DNA of 64,000 nucleotides from Limnephilus marmoratus (GCA_917880885.1 OU862913.1:43619460-43683459), one strand, 5' to 3'. Shown: positions 62,701 to 63,821, counted from the stretch's first letter. Program-made: numbers and translations. Notes: a model not told the origin generated them from the sequence alone.

Positions 62701-63821
62701 GAAAGTTTTGGGAAGGAAAAGTTTATTATGGGTGGGTAGGAATCTGAGTGACAAACGTATAAACCCATCCCATATATTCAGAGAGAGAACGGCTGGAGAA
62801 GCCAATGGGTCTCCCTGAATCATTCTCTCCCGATCCGGCCTGCCATGCAGATTGTGGGTAGACACATCCGCCGCCAAGTCTCGGACATCCCTTGAATCTG
62901 GGCACCCCTGCTAAGTCATTAAACTTAGAGAACCTGGTGGCAGCTACCTAGGTGTTAGTTATCCAGTAAATGGTTCCTGGGGCGGCGGTACCCATACCCC
63001 CCTCCCAAATTGGTGTGGGCTTGTTTCATGGTCCAAAAGTCTGAATATTCTTTGCTTAAAATATTGTCGTATATTTCCTGTATAATAATGAAATTCAAAA
63101 GGGATAGCGATATTAGGTGTGAGACAGAGCACGTGCTAAATGGGCTAGAATCAAAATGTACTAAGCCAGTGGCGACATTGGTTTCACTTTATATATGCAT
63201 GGAAGGCATTTCTTGTGTTTGCGCAAGTAAGTTTCAAATTATTGTTGTTGTTTTTGCACACATAATTTAAGTAAAATGATTTTTTTTTTCATTTTCGGTA
63301 CTTTCTAGAGTTGAAGATACTCTCAGTATCACCCTGGTGGAAGACCACCATTCGAATCGAAAACTTGATTCATAATTAAGAAGGTAACAATTTAAGTACC
63401 TACTTACAAGTCTCACGACTTCAGAAGAAATTTTGTCTTAGAGAAAAATAGAAACGTATTTTTTTAACGCGAGGTCTCCTAACTGTTGACAGAACTACTA
63501 GTATTAGGTTTGATTAGGTTGACCGCACTGAACTGCAATTAGAACCATTAACCATGAATGTAATCACTGACTATCTACCCGTATTATGGGCCAAAACATG
63601 AGGGAACTTCCACTAAATGCATTTTGTTTTAAACCGCTAAATATATTTCAAAATAATAAACAAATTTTGTGAATGTTTTTACATAGTACTCACCACACCC
63701 CAAATATTAAAGTATTTTCTGATATTAAAGGCTACTTTGTAATACGACTCCTTCAACTGAAGTTAAACTCCCTAAAGTCAGTGTTGGGCCCATTTGGTGG
63801 TGTTTTATGTGGAAACACAAG
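8667..63821 (+). CDS. seven-CLIP serine protease homolog (SPH), 21 exons seen, 3' end outside the window
   Basis: Secreted, non-catalytic member of the CLIP-domain protease family. Family members act in haemolymph cascades (melanisation, Toll activation), often as cofactors; that role is inferred here. Exons: 8667-8733, 40962-41065, 41529-about 41580, 41718-41821, 42735-42795, 42875-42978, 44220-44274, 44551-44654, 45918-45978, 46953-47056, 49452-49512, 49822-49925, 51094-51148, 51455-51558, 51821-51935, 53748-53899, 55961-56070, 58758-58916, 60176-60272, 61899-62027, 63778-63821. All junctions are AG/GT and keep frame except exon 3 to 4. The roughly 648 residues seen comprise a signal peptide, seven CLIPs, a Cys-containing linker and a protease-like domain. 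Catalytic His is Arg, Asp is kept and Ser is Phe. The C-terminus lies beyond 64000. Confidence 0.85.
8896..9672 (-). mobile_element. non-autonomous Helitron
   Basis: On the minus strand the element starts TCTATAATAT at 9672 (preceded by A) and ends with CTAG at 8896 (followed by T). Just upstream of the end is an ATGC-AAC-GCAT hairpin. A|TC...CTAG|T with a subterminal hairpin is the Helitron signature. The interior carries a polypyrimidine tract of about 250 bp (8945-9200) that creates proline-rich spurious frames. No Rep/helicase is encoded. Relatives lie at 40044-40140 and 48877-49349. Confidence 0.75.
9673..9959. other. AT-rich intron sequence, nothing recognised
   Basis: No repeat or gene was identified. 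Confidence 0.4.
10985..11068 (+). mobile_element. SINE A-type tRNA head
   Basis: The A-box-like 'TGGTCGAGGGG' and the B-box-like 'GGGTTCGAATCCC' are correctly spaced. There is no SINE body after it, only AT-rich sequence, so it is a head-only fragment. Confidence 0.6.
11646..11747 (+). repeat. tRNA-Thr-like segment (T0), with internal duplication
   Basis: The 3' half has the family's anticodon arm and the T-arm (slightly altered: GGTTCGTGTCTC). The 5' half (GGTAACCGAATTGG, then GGTAGCCGTATTG) is duplicated. It is too rearranged to be a functional tRNA. Confidence 0.6.
11779..11997 (-). mobile_element. retroelement fragment with a 15-bp target-site duplication
   Basis: It is flanked by perfect copies of TTGGGACTCTTGTGT (11764-11778 and 11998-12012), which are the end of a SINE A. 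The minus strand ends in a (GAA)n-like tail and contains a decayed LINE-type frame (RWYGHI). This is a short, 5'-truncated non-LTR insertion. Confidence 0.75.
12664..12740 (+). repeat. tRNA-Thr-like segment T1a
   Basis: It shows a GGTCTCG...GTGACC acceptor-like pairing (6 of 7), a GCC...GGC-like D arm, a TTGTC/GACAA anticodon stem with loop TCAGTTA (AGT in the Thr position) and a perfect CTGGG/CCCAG T arm. C at position 33 instead of U argues against a working tRNA. Confidence 0.6.
13068..13171. repeat. 35-bp tandem triplication
   Basis: Three near-identical copies of a 35-bp segment starting 'CCACAGGTCTGCGCTAGGTA'. The other units carry one copy or none. Confidence 0.75.
13190..13470 (-). 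mobile_element. SINE B, truncated
   Basis: The 3' hairpin tail ('AGCTCCACACTAGACGCCCT') is at the left and the body runs to 'CACGCAGCAGGTG'. The SINE 5' third is missing. Confidence 0.75.
13663..13740 (+). repeat. tRNA-Thr-like segment T1b
   Basis: GGTCTCCATAGCAGAATTGA carries an A-box. The anticodon stem TCGTC/GACGA encloses loop TCAGTTA, and the B-box is GGTTCGAGTCCC. The acceptor ends do not pair. Confidence 0.6.
14215..15110 (+). mobile_element. SINE A interrupted by an RTE-like LINE
   Basis: Head 14219-14290 ('GCCTCCGTAGTCAAGGGG'); body resumes after the LINE at about 14884 and fades by 15110. The SINE B-box is altered (GGGTTCATATCCC). Confidence 0.65.
14327..14871 (-). mobile_element. 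RTE-like LINE 3' fragment with target-site duplication
   Basis: The minus strand encodes YKTLIRPVLTYAAETWVLTK, then RALDVLERKFLRRIFGP, and after a frameshift GRLRWLDHVERM and RQRLRWSDNVLKD, the typical C-terminus of RTE-group LINEs. The 3' end is a (GAT)n run at 14327. The 12-bp AATTTTATTTCA is repeated on both sides (14315-14326 and 14872-14883). Sister units lack it, so it is a unit-1-specific insertion. The frame is broken near 14630. Confidence 0.8.
15389..15465 (+). repeat. tRNA-Thr-like segment T1c, degenerate
   Basis: It aligns over the whole length with T1a and T1b, but the anticodon loop is shortened and the B-box is GGTTAGAGTCCC. Confidence 0.5.
16110..16157 (+). repeat. tRNA-Thr-like 3' half (T1d)
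   Basis: Only the anticodon arm and T arm are present. Half-molecules with the same 5' break recur at 21600, 26644 and 30214, so the truncation predates the array's multiplication. Confidence 0.6.
16708..17105 (+). mobile_element. SINE A, full length
   Basis: tRNA head (16709-16785), linker, body with 'ACTCTCAGTACCGCCCTGG' and the end 'TTGGGACTCTTGTGCGATA'. Confidence 0.75.
17754..17830 (+). repeat. tRNA-Thr-like segment T2a
   Basis: Near-identical to T1a. The B-box is changed to GCTTCGAGTCCC. Confidence 0.6.
18181..18560 (+). mobile_element. SINE A, second head subtype, full length
   Basis: The head has 'GTAGTCTAGCGGTAAGG' and the B-box-like 'GGGATCGAATCCC'. The body is intact to 'CTCTTGTGCGGTATTCACG' and an A tail. 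This head differs from the array-type head and matches the one at 3193, so two head subtypes share one body. Confidence 0.8.
18598..18700 (-). mobile_element. SINE B fragment
   Basis: An internal piece ('GGATTCTGGATGGAGAGTTC' to 'CAGCAGGTGTTTCAGC') matches the corresponding parts of units 1 and 3. Confidence 0.7.
18800..18965. mobile_element. Penelope-like terminal-repeat remnant
   Basis: It matches the left arm of the 5250-5430 element ('GTGTTACGCCGTGTTGCGCT') and on the minus strand carries CTGATGA followed by TCCGAAAC. Unit 1 lacks it at the same place, which gives an empty-site comparison. Confidence 0.55.
19032..19109 (+). repeat. tRNA-Thr-like segment T2b
   Basis: Matches T1b almost exactly, with an intact B-box. 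Confidence 0.6.
20136..20499. repeat. 91-bp tandem repeat, four copies
   Basis: Exact copies starting 'GAAAATGAGACAAACGGTGA' at 20136, 20227, 20318 and 20409. The near identity suggests recent expansion. Confidence 0.9.
20515..20890 (-). mobile_element. SINE B nested in the Helitron
   Basis: T-rich start, a hairpin remnant, 'AGTGACGGACGTATGAATCC' and 'CCGCCACGCAGCAGGTGGG'. The 5' end of the SINE is truncated near 20880. Confidence 0.75.
21600..21648 (+). repeat. tRNA-Thr-like 3' half (T2d)
   Basis: Same truncation as at 16110. Confidence 0.6.
22229..22618 (+). mobile_element. SINE A, full length
   Basis: The head is intact (B-box GGGTTCAAATCCC) and the body is complete, but the terminal 'TTGGGAATCC' is altered. 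Confidence 0.75.
22890..24055. mobile_element. 1.17-kb TIR element, 3-bp ATT duplication
   Basis: Terminal inverted repeats CAGCCTTACTAAAAAA (22890) and TTTTTTTAGTAAGGCTG (to 24055). ATT is present on both sides, and the same site in unit 1 reads through with one ATT. There is no transposase frame. CAGCC termini with a 3-bp duplication do not match a superfamily that I can name with confidence. Confidence 0.8.
24411..24487 (+). repeat. tRNA-Thr-like segment T3a
   Basis: As T1a, with intact B-box GGTTCGAGTCCC and a one-base change next to the anticodon stem. Confidence 0.6.
24822..25412 (-). mobile_element. SINE B with internal 59-bp expansion
   Basis: The hairpin tail (24836-24900, CCTGAGGAAAATAATTTCCC) is nearly perfect. 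The body ends in the 59-bp array. Units 1, 2 and 4 hold a single copy of the expanded segment. Confidence 0.8.
25055..25409. repeat. 59-bp tandem repeat, six copies
   Basis: Identical copies of a segment starting 'AAAATACCTCCTCAACCAGT'. The period is not a multiple of three, so all three frames stay open and give spurious repetitive peptides. Confidence 0.9.
25596..25673 (+). repeat. tRNA-Thr-like segment T3b
   Basis: It aligns with T1b. The anticodon 5' strand is damaged (TTTTTCTTAG), while the T arm is intact. Confidence 0.55.
26033..26396. mobile_element. 364-bp MITE, TA target, mariner-like
   Basis: Termini CAGGGTGTTAAGGGACGTAC and GTACGTCCCTTAACACCCCG are inverted, and the inner arms extend the pairing. 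TA flanks both sides. Units 1 and 2 have the empty site (ATATACACAG). TA target choice suggests the Tc1/mariner group; there is no transposase. Confidence 0.8.
26644..26691 (+). repeat. tRNA-Thr-like 3' half (T3d)
   Basis: Same truncation as at 16110. Confidence 0.6.
27258..27663 (+). mobile_element. SINE A, full length
   Basis: Head with altered B-box (GGGATCAAATTCC), complete body and end 'TTGGGACTCTTGTGCGATA'. Confidence 0.75.
28003..28420 (-). mobile_element. SINE B, full length
   Basis: Hairpin tail at 28013-28080 and body to the conserved 5' end 'GGGGCGGCGGTACCCATACC' and 'CGCCTCCCAAATT'. One of the complete copies. Confidence 0.85.
28430..28468 (+). repeat. tRNA-Thr-like 3' third
   Basis: Only the end of the anticodon arm and the T arm remain, directly after the SINE B 5' end. 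The SINE B insertion removed or displaced the 5' part. Confidence 0.55.
28480..29130. other. AT-rich stretch not shared with other units
   Basis: No repeat partner was seen within the window, and no coding signal. Confidence 0.4.
29140..29240 (+). mobile_element. SINE A body fragment
   Basis: 'TGGTGACCAGATCTGAATTC' to the C-rich stretch. Both ends are missing. Confidence 0.65.
29533..29599 (+). repeat. tRNA-Thr-like segment T4c with deletion
   Basis: The counterpart of T1c. It lacks the 3' strand of the anticodon stem. Confidence 0.5.
30214..30261 (+). repeat. tRNA-Thr-like 3' half (T4d)
   Basis: Same truncation as at 16110. Confidence 0.6.
30833..30945 (+). mobile_element. SINE A head, body replaced
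   Basis: The tRNA head is intact to 'CAAATCCCAGCGTGTGC'. Instead of the SINE body, a Penelope-like end follows. Confidence 0.65.
30946..31020 (-). mobile_element. Penelope-like terminal sequence
   Basis: On the minus strand CCTGAAGATGTCC is followed by GGATGAAACCGGTAC, a CUGANGA / stem / GAAAC hammerhead-like order as in the other Penelope-like ends here, but from a different subfamily. No protein part is present. Confidence 0.45.
31057..31330. repeat. 76-bp tandem repeat, about 3.5 copies
   Basis: Copies start 'AAAATTTGGTAGGTAGGTA' at 31057, 31133 and 31209. A partial fourth copy runs into the next block. Confidence 0.85.
31663..31739 (+). repeat. tRNA-Thr-like segment T4a
   Basis: As T2a, including the GCTTCGAGTCCC B-box change, so units 2 and 4 share a more recent ancestor here. 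Confidence 0.6.
32265..32555 (-). mobile_element. SINE B, truncated
   Basis: Same truncation point as the unit 1 copy (after 'CACGCAGCAGGTGTTTGAGC'), so the SINE predates the array's duplication. Confidence 0.75.
32632..33440. mobile_element. insertion containing a long palindrome
   Basis: It interrupts the 'TACCTTTTTTT / AATTGTTTCC' block, which is continuous in unit 2. The left part ('AACGACTTCGAAAAGGAGGA', 'GAACTTTCGACTCGGTGAAC') resembles dispersed insect repeats. The right part is the palindrome at 33080-33438. Confidence 0.65.
33080..33438. repeat. long inverted repeat, arms about 153 bp, spacer 51 bp
   Basis: Arms 33080-33232 and 33284-33438 are nearly identical reverse complements, closing on GGAGTCGGTGTC/GACACCGACTCC. 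The GC-rich spacer contains 'CCCGCGGCCCGGCGTG'. The near identity implies a young foldback element or recent inverted duplication. Confidence 0.85.
33549..33625 (+). repeat. tRNA-Thr-like segment T4b, best-preserved A-box
   Basis: TAGCGGAATTGG is close to the A-box consensus, GGTTCGAGTCCC to the B-box consensus, and the anticodon stem is perfect. If any copy is transcribed by RNA polymerase III, this one is a candidate. Confidence 0.6.
33950..34325 (+). mobile_element. SINE A, full length
   Basis: Head 'CCTCCGTGGTCAAGTGGTAA' with a consensus B-box (GGGTTCAAATCCC) and a complete body. One of the best heads in the window. Confidence 0.8.
34326..36360 (+). repeat. diverged partial array unit 5
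   Basis: Blocks resembling the unit's opening (34380-34640), the CCCCGGCATTGCCCGG motif (34879), 'CACAGACACTCTCC' (34996) and 'GGGCGCAGATAACGGCAATCC' (36243) appear in order, without tRNA-Thr-like segments. It is the most diverged unit. Confidence 0.5.
35055..35480 (-). mobile_element. SINE B, nearly full length
   Basis: Degraded hairpin at the left (35070-35130). The 5' end has 'GGGGCGGCGATATCTATAAC' and 'CGCCTCCCAAAATT'. Confidence 0.75.
36575..37195 (+). pseudogene. decayed LINE reverse transcriptase C-terminus and tail
   Basis: Nucleotide match to 7640-8310 of the LINE, with frameshifts. The peptide KYLKNALESVQKRAI and the terminal hairpin with poly(A) are recognisable. Confidence 0.8.
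37298..37500. repeat. perfect 101-bp tandem duplication
   Basis: Copies start 'AGGAGCTTCCGTTGAAACAT' at 37298 and 37399, followed by the first few bases of a third copy. Confidence 0.9.
37638..37908. mobile_element. MITE with TAA duplication, G-run core
   Basis: GGGGTCGTCCATTAATCACG at the left and CGTGATTAATGGACGACTCC at the right, flanked by TAA (37635-37637 and 37909-37911). The interior has several long G runs. Similar 'GTCGTCCATTAAT' ends are common in invertebrate MITEs. Confidence 0.75.
37912..40040. other. intron 1 sequence without assignable features
   Basis: Unique AT-rich DNA. The part at 39230-39770 is a degenerate run of short 'CCGATTTTCC' and 'CCCATTTT'-type motifs. No CLIP exon was found. 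Confidence 0.45.
40044..40140 (-). mobile_element. Helitron 3'-end fragment
   Basis: GCTAGCTGATTCCCGGCATG followed by CGTTGCAATACCAT matches the 3' end of the 8896-9672 element. The base after CTAG is not T and the rest is lost. Confidence 0.55.
40460..40790 (+). pseudogene. heavily decayed LINE tail
   Basis: 'CCACCTCTGGTCTGGAGCCC', 'TTTGTGCAGAAACTAGCGGT' and a degraded hairpin/poly(A) correspond to 7810-8310 of the LINE with deletions. Confidence 0.65.
40862..40925 (+). mobile_element. SINE A head fragment
   Basis: 'GACGGCCTCCGTAGTCAAGG' is cut within the B-box, 36 bp before SPH exon 2. It may supply part of that exon's upstream splicing context. Confidence 0.55.
40962..41065 (+). CDS. SPH exon 2: CLIP 1, first half
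   Basis: 104 nt after TTACAG, entering in phase 1 and leaving in phase 0 at CAG|GTGAAG. It encodes GDLC, then PGVC, then MRC, then LEAAFHGLPYQ: Cys 1-3 of a CLIP domain. It is the most diverged of the seven first halves (no TGxAG motif). Confidence 0.85.
41529..41580 (+). CDS. SPH exon 3: CLIP 1, second half (3' boundary uncertain)
   Basis: After TTTTTAG it reads VCASPENRLIVCCPW in phase 0, supplying Cys 4-6. All other second halves leave in phase 1, but no such donor exists here. GTACCA at 41574 (the GTAC donor type typical of this gene) leaves in phase 0, and the GC-type donor at 41582 leaves in phase 2. Either needs one inserted or missing base, for example in the CCCC (41567-41570) or GGG (41580-41582) run. 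Confidence 0.7.
41718..41821 (+). CDS. SPH exon 4: CLIP 2, first half
   Basis: 104 nt after TTTGAAG, phase 1 to 0. It encodes GDNCTMMDTGKAGVC, GNC and AMEAASKGKFPE. The donor is GTACTG. Confidence 0.88.
41822..42734 (+). other. SPH intron 4, no repeat recognised
   Basis: AT-rich sequence between GTACTG and TTTACAG. Confidence 0.5.
42735..42795 (+). CDS. SPH exon 5: CLIP 2, second half
   Basis: 61 nt after TTTACAG, phase 0 to 1: ICAVEGPDQIVCCPRVTLAE plus Gly across the junction. The donor is GTATAG. Only 79 nt of intron separate it from exon 6. Confidence 0.88.
42875..42978 (+). CDS. SPH exon 6: CLIP 3, first half
   Basis: 104 nt after TTTTGCAG: GDQCTLAATGRAGKC, TKC and AIEAALKRITPQ. The donor is GTGAAG, as in exon 2, whereas most others use GTAC. 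Confidence 0.88.
43068..43536 (+). mobile_element. SINE B, full length, sense
   Basis: Starts 'GGTCAATTTGGGAGG' with 'GGTACCGCCGCCCCGGGAAC', continues through 'GTGGCGGGCTTGATCGG' and ends in the hairpin and an A run. The best full-length copy for defining the family. Its 3' roughly 100 bp match the LINE tail. Confidence 0.88.
43666..44155 (-). mobile_element. SINE B, full length, antisense
   Basis: An inverted copy 130 bp downstream of the sense copy, in the same intron. The pair could form an intramolecular duplex in the pre-mRNA. Confidence 0.85.
44220..44274 (+). CDS. SPH exon 7: CLIP 3, second half
   Basis: 55 nt after TTTTCAG, phase 0 to 1: ICSLDGSVPIVCCEGVVE plus Gly. It is two codons shorter than the 61-nt version. 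The donor is GTATAA. Confidence 0.88.
44551..44654 (+). CDS. SPH exon 8: CLIP 4, first half
   Basis: 104 nt after TTTGAAG: GDNCTMVDTGRVGVC, AKC and AIEASSKGIPPQ. The donor is GTACTA. The upstream intron end ('CTGTTTGTTTGAAG') is nearly identical to that before exon 4. Confidence 0.9.
44840..45240 (+). pseudogene. LINE reverse transcriptase remnant, C-terminal part
   Basis: Discontinuous peptides: DDLKDIEDTKRQRRASVRAS and LKIAYNNTYRQL, then PRNCSATEMF. These match the 'D..DI.RQ...Y.RAN.L' and 'L.VAYN.A.R...G.PR.CSASEMF' segments of CR1/Jockey-like LINEs. The frame is broken. It lies in SPH intron 8 in sense orientation. Confidence 0.65.
45241..45700. other. intron sequence, nothing recognised
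   Basis: AT-rich with no repeat partner noted. Confidence 0.4.
45702..45775 (+). repeat. tRNA-like sequence in SPH intron 8
   Basis: 'CAGTAGCACAGGGGATGAAA', a CCTCTC/GAGAGG anticodon-type stem and 'GAGTTCGATTGTC' give A- and B-box-like elements at tRNA spacing. The arms do not all pair. It is probably a SINE head of a different family, or a degraded tRNA copy. Confidence 0.45.
45918..45978 (+). CDS. SPH exon 9: CLIP 4, second half
   Basis: 61 nt after TTTCAG: ICALEDRDQIVCCPPVTVIE plus Gly. The donor is GTACGG. Confidence 0.9.
45979..46952 (+). other. SPH intron 9
   Basis: No named repeat was seen. The 3' end is homologous to the other introns preceding CLIP first halves ('GGTGTGTCTGTTTGTTTGCAG' region). 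Confidence 0.5.
46953..47056 (+). CDS. SPH exon 10: CLIP 5, first half
   Basis: 104 nt after TTTGCAG: GDNCTVVDTGKAGVC, ATC and AKEAASKGIFPQ. The donor is GTACCG. Confidence 0.9.
47057..48830 (+). other. SPH intron 10, left part
   Basis: AT-rich. The segment at 48470-48590 ('ATTGGCAAATTAGTCCCGCA') is homologous to 50430-50570 in intron 12, a relic of intragenic duplication of CLIP modules with their introns. Confidence 0.5.
48831..48876. repeat. (TCTA)n microsatellite
   Basis: A run of TCTA/ATCT repeats immediately before the Helitron 5' end. Confidence 0.8.
48877..49349 (+). mobile_element. non-autonomous Helitron
   Basis: Begins TCTATATAAATAAAAATAAA after an A and ends CCGGGAACCAGCTAG before a T. 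The ATGC-AAC-GCAT hairpin lies upstream of CTAG. It shares the 3' end and purine/pyrimidine-rich interior with 8896-9672, in the opposite orientation. Confidence 0.75.
49452..49512 (+). CDS. SPH exon 11: CLIP 5, second half
   Basis: 61 nt after TTTTCAG: TCDVGGAVRIVCCPLSTVIE plus Gly. The donor is GTACGG, with the same downstream sequence as exon 9 (GTACGGTACCCAGAACT). Confidence 0.9.
49822..49925 (+). CDS. SPH exon 12: CLIP 6, first half, Cys 2 lost
   Basis: 104 nt after TTTGCAG: GSICLAKDTKIAGVYKPFAN, then C, then AMKAASQGTLPQ. In every other copy the motif is GVC or GKC; here it is GVY (TAC for TGC). Cys 1 and 3 are kept. Frame and splice sites are intact, so the exon is still used. Confidence 0.88.
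49926..51093 (+). other. SPH intron 12
   Basis: It contains the duplicated segment at 50430-50570 (see intron 10) and a T/C-rich run at 50965-51025 near the acceptor. No transposon was recognised. Confidence 0.5.
51094..51148 (+). CDS. SPH exon 13: CLIP 6, second half, Cys 4 lost
   Basis: 55 nt after TTTTTCAG: IGALEDDVQIVCCPLVIE plus Gly. The family has IC at the start; here it is IG (GGC for TGC). Cys 5 and 6 (VCC) are kept. Together with exon 12 this removes the Cys2-Cys4 pair. The donor is GTACTG. Confidence 0.88.
51455..51558 (+). CDS. SPH exon 14: CLIP 7, first half
   Basis: 104 nt after TTTTGCAG: GSNCTLIDTKMAGVC, ANC and AKKAAGRGVVPQ. The donor is GTACTG. Confidence 0.9.
51645..51785. 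mobile_element. small palindromic MITE, inverted copy of 727-872
   Basis: 'TAATCTAGACCCCTCCCC' at the left and 'TCTCACGTAATTAATGTATG' at the right match the reverse complement of the 727-872 element. It ends 36 bp before exon 15. Confidence 0.65.
51821..51935 (+). CDS. SPH exon 15: CLIP 7 second half plus linker
   Basis: 115 nt after CTTACAG, phase 0 to 1: RCDLTDNESELVCC completes CLIP 7, followed by AETDCPPLPKGFVAQLPNGS and KAAD. It differs from the other second halves in being longer and leading into the protease linker. The donor is GTGAGT. Confidence 0.88.
51936..52596 (+). other. SPH intron 15, left part
   Basis: AT-rich sequence up to the Penelope-like insertion. Confidence 0.5.
52749..53528 (+). 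CDS. Penelope-like protein, C-terminal part with GIY-YIG endonuclease (5' truncated)
   Basis: The frame is open from about 52749 without a start codon. FRIYRKPTYTD is the distal reverse-transcriptase/thumb motif of Penelope-like elements. Then follows an Asn/Lys-rich linker, CQ-type 'VQCCKN', and the endonuclease SGIYKLKCNDCPSFYIGKTT with FEIRIKEH and SEFANHIIENNHSF. The GIY...YIG pair, the catalytic Arg in the R-x-x-E-H segment (Arg of FEIRIKEH) and the conserved CxxC finger are all seen. The stop is at 53526. In the full element this nuclease nicks the target; here the polymerase core is missing, so the copy is non-autonomous. An in-frame ATG at 52857 is internal and is not a natural start. 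Confidence 0.85.
   Translation, partial: NNKIDFRIYRKPTYTDIVIHRTSNHPVSQKHSTFHSMIHRLVNVPMSNNNFLSELSIIKQIAINNGYEPKLIDNILNKKLIKISKNKYLYNSNNINDKEWRKILYINNFSVQCCKNLPSNIKPAFYTRNNIGNFLRNTKDKDHKLTNSGIYKLKCNDCPSFYIGKTTRNFEIRIKEHLRCLNNNNFSEFANHIIENNHSFEKNTGINILHINNKGKRLDNLEALEIKKSLKNNESIINKQKILSYSPIMDLFPYPPTLH
53625..53656 (+). ncRNA. hammerhead-ribozyme-like core in the right terminal repeat
   Basis: CTGACGA (53625-53631), stem GGAAC/GTTCC (53633-53637 with 53642-53646), GAAA (53647-53650) and a GTC (53654-53656) closing a two-pair stem III. UCC before the core pairs with GGA after it as the start of stem I. One extra A sits before stem II. The left repeat holds the same core on the minus strand. The core order is seen; activity is not known. 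Confidence 0.5.
53748..53899 (+). CDS. SPH exon 16: linker between CLIP 7 and the protease-like domain
   Basis: 152 nt after CTACAG, phase 1 to 0: YCIELAEKIHPCQETRSG, then WTRGDTLCPLL and a Thr-rich end (TPITTTAEAPYY). The KAAD-YC element resembles the '(K)C.EY' that follows the last CLIP in related proteases. Extra cysteines in the linker could bind the catalytic-like domain. The donor is GTAAGT. Confidence 0.82.
53985..54300 (-). mobile_element. SINE B, truncated at its 3' tail
   Basis: 'GGGGATGCAGTGTGGAGGGC' to the conserved 5' part 'GAGGTGTTGGTTATCCAAC'. Internal deletion. Confidence 0.75.
54301..54600 (-). pseudogene. decayed LINE 3' region
   Basis: The minus strand reads FGHVERINE, a remnant of the 'W.GHVERM....' motif of LINE C-termini, followed by several stop codons. 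A homologous, equally decayed segment is at 60370-60730. Confidence 0.5.
54666..55090 (-). mobile_element. SINE A, full length
   Basis: The 3' end has a T run (minus-strand A tail) at 54666. The complete body is followed by a well-formed tRNA head (55005-55085) with minus-strand B-box GGGTTCGAACCC and A-box-like TAGTCCAGTGGG. One of the youngest-looking copies. Confidence 0.85.
55175..55580 (+). mobile_element. SINE B, full length but diverged
   Basis: 5' 'TTTGGGAGGTGGGATGAG' to a tail with GTCGCCTGTGTGGAG. The inner hairpin is eroded. Confidence 0.75.
55590..55868 (+). mobile_element. SINE A body, head missing
   Basis: 'CACGTTCCGATGTGAAAGAT' to 'GACTCTTGTGCGGTATTCAT'. Ends less than 100 bp before exon 17. 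Confidence 0.75.
55961..56070 (+). CDS. SPH exon 17: protease-like domain start, catalytic His lost
   Basis: 110 nt after TTCCCAG, phase 0 to 2: GRIGSGQRGDITW, then RPVSLVSDQWVLCTARAIEW. RIGSG stands at the R|IVGG activation site and SLVSDQWVLCTARA aligns with 'CGGSLI...WVLTAAHC'. The catalytic His is Arg, and both cysteines of the 42-58 disulfide are absent at their usual places. The segment before the His loop is shorter than usual. The donor is GTGAGT. Confidence 0.82.
56071..57135 (+). other. SPH intron 17, left part
   Basis: The stretch at 56320-56640 resembles the opening block of array unit 5 (34380-34640: 'GTTTGTATGTT', 'CAGCGACGTTTC'), so the block is dispersed as well as tandem. 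Confidence 0.5.
57136..57861. mobile_element. foldback element, 726 bp
   Basis: Ends CAGAGTGTGCAATTCACACG (57136) and CGTGTGAATTGCATACACTG (to 57861) are inverted. Pairing continues inwards almost to the centre (e.g. GCACCGCACAAAGAGG against CCTCTTTGTGCGGTGC, AAATCACAACGGTGCTAAAG against CTTTAGCACCGTTGTGATTT). The centre carries a short 'GACATCCGTCACTCCTG' repeat. No coding region. Confidence 0.85.
57862..58757 (+). other. SPH intron 17, right part
   Basis: AT-rich with no repeat recognised. Confidence 0.45.
58758..58916 (+). CDS. SPH exon 18: protease-like domain, Asp region
   Basis: 159 nt after GTTGCAG, phase 2 to 2: SSEVKFVGLGGTL, then YGVTKQFIHPLFKGTYST, then VYNDIALLQLDRE. The NDIALLQL motif with the catalytic Asp is intact, as is the preceding FIHPLF. 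The donor is GTAAGT. Confidence 0.9.
59005..59080 (-). repeat. tRNA-like SINE head remnant
   Basis: The minus strand reads GGGGAGATAGCTCAGTTGCT (A-box region) and a degenerate B-box (TCTGGAATTCCAA). Belongs to neither SINE A nor the tRNA-Thr-like family. Confidence 0.45.
59150..59550 (+). mobile_element. SINE A, full length
   Basis: Head 'GACGGCCTTCGTGGTAAAGG' with B-box-like GGATTCGAATTCGG; body to about 59520, then a 'CCCCGGCCTTACTCGAGC' piece related to the array's CCCCGGCATTGCCCGG block. Confidence 0.75.
59720..59885 (-). repeat. inverted unit of the 190-bp satellite
   Basis: 'GTTCCAATTTTGAAAATGG' and 'CACAACCGAAATTAGCACC' are the reverse complement of the satellite landmarks at 2175-3185. 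Confidence 0.55.
60176..60272 (+). CDS. SPH exon 19: protease-like domain, middle
   Basis: 97 nt after TTTCAG, phase 2 to 0: VKFTSRILPVCLHTGTPLPD, then TGFIQTEHVEGK. V.FT..I.PVCL is the conserved segment with the Cys that binds the linker in CLIP proteases. The usual A.VAGWG strand is replaced by FIQTEHVEG. The donor is GTTAGA. Confidence 0.88.
60370..60730 (-). pseudogene. decayed LINE 3' region
   Basis: Homologous to 54301-54600 ('TCCATCCGCTCTACAT' against 'TTATCCGCTCTACATG'), with stop codons throughout. Confidence 0.45.
60808..61198 (+). mobile_element. SINE A, full length
   Basis: Head 'GATCTCCATGGTCAAGTGGT' with B-box GGGTTCAAATCC; body to 'GGGAGACTTGTGCTGTATTC'. Confidence 0.78.
61360..61790 (+). 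mobile_element. SINE B, full length
   Basis: 5' 'AATTTGGGAGGCGGGTATGG' through to 'CCTCAGGGCCTCCTGTGAGG' and a short A run. The hairpin is partly preserved. Confidence 0.8.
61899..62027 (+). CDS. SPH exon 20: protease-like domain, C-terminal third
   Basis: 129 nt after TTTCAG, phase 0 to 0: TSMQRVSQEECSRVF, then VEICSRPVNTTGGCP. VS..EC...F and the IC...GGC spacing match the 'V...EC' and 'CAG....DAC' segments before the active serine. The donor is GTATGT. Confidence 0.87.
62250..62440. repeat. copy 1 of a duplicated intron segment
   Basis: 'GTGCTAAATGGGCTAGAA' and its surroundings recur at 63040-63240, on the other side of a SINE B. Confidence 0.75.
62505..62578 (-). mobile_element. SINE A fragment
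   Basis: 'GGTCTTCCACCAAGGTGATA' to 'CGTGCCGGAAATG' is the middle of the SINE, without head or end. Confidence 0.65.
62597..63012 (-). mobile_element. SINE B, full length
   Basis: Hairpin tail at the left ('AGCTCCACACAGGAGGCCCT') and the 5' end 'GGGGCGGCGGTACCCATACC' at the right. Confidence 0.85.
63040..63240. repeat. copy 2 of a duplicated intron segment
   Basis: Pairs with 62250-62440. The presence of the SINE B between them suggests it inserted before, during or after a local duplication in intron 20. Confidence 0.75.
63298..63370 (+). mobile_element. SINE A fragment
   Basis: 'GAAGATACTCTCAGTATCAC' and 'GGAAGACCACCATTCGAATC' only. Confidence 0.65.
63400..63777 (+). other. SPH intron 20, right part
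   Basis: The left part resembles the 'AAGTACCTACTTACAA' block of the array units. The rest is unique up to the acceptor. Confidence 0.45.
63778..63821 (+). CDS. SPH exon 21: degenerate active-serine segment
   Basis: 44 nt after CCTAAAG, phase 0 to 2: SVLGPFGGVLCGNT. It follows ...GGCP of exon 20 and stands where ACQGDSGGPLVC is expected. G-P-F-G-G replaces G-D-S-G-G, so the catalytic Ser is Phe. The donor is AG|GTACTA. It is short and identified by position, phase and the GxxGG pattern, so less certain than the other exons. Confidence 0.65.
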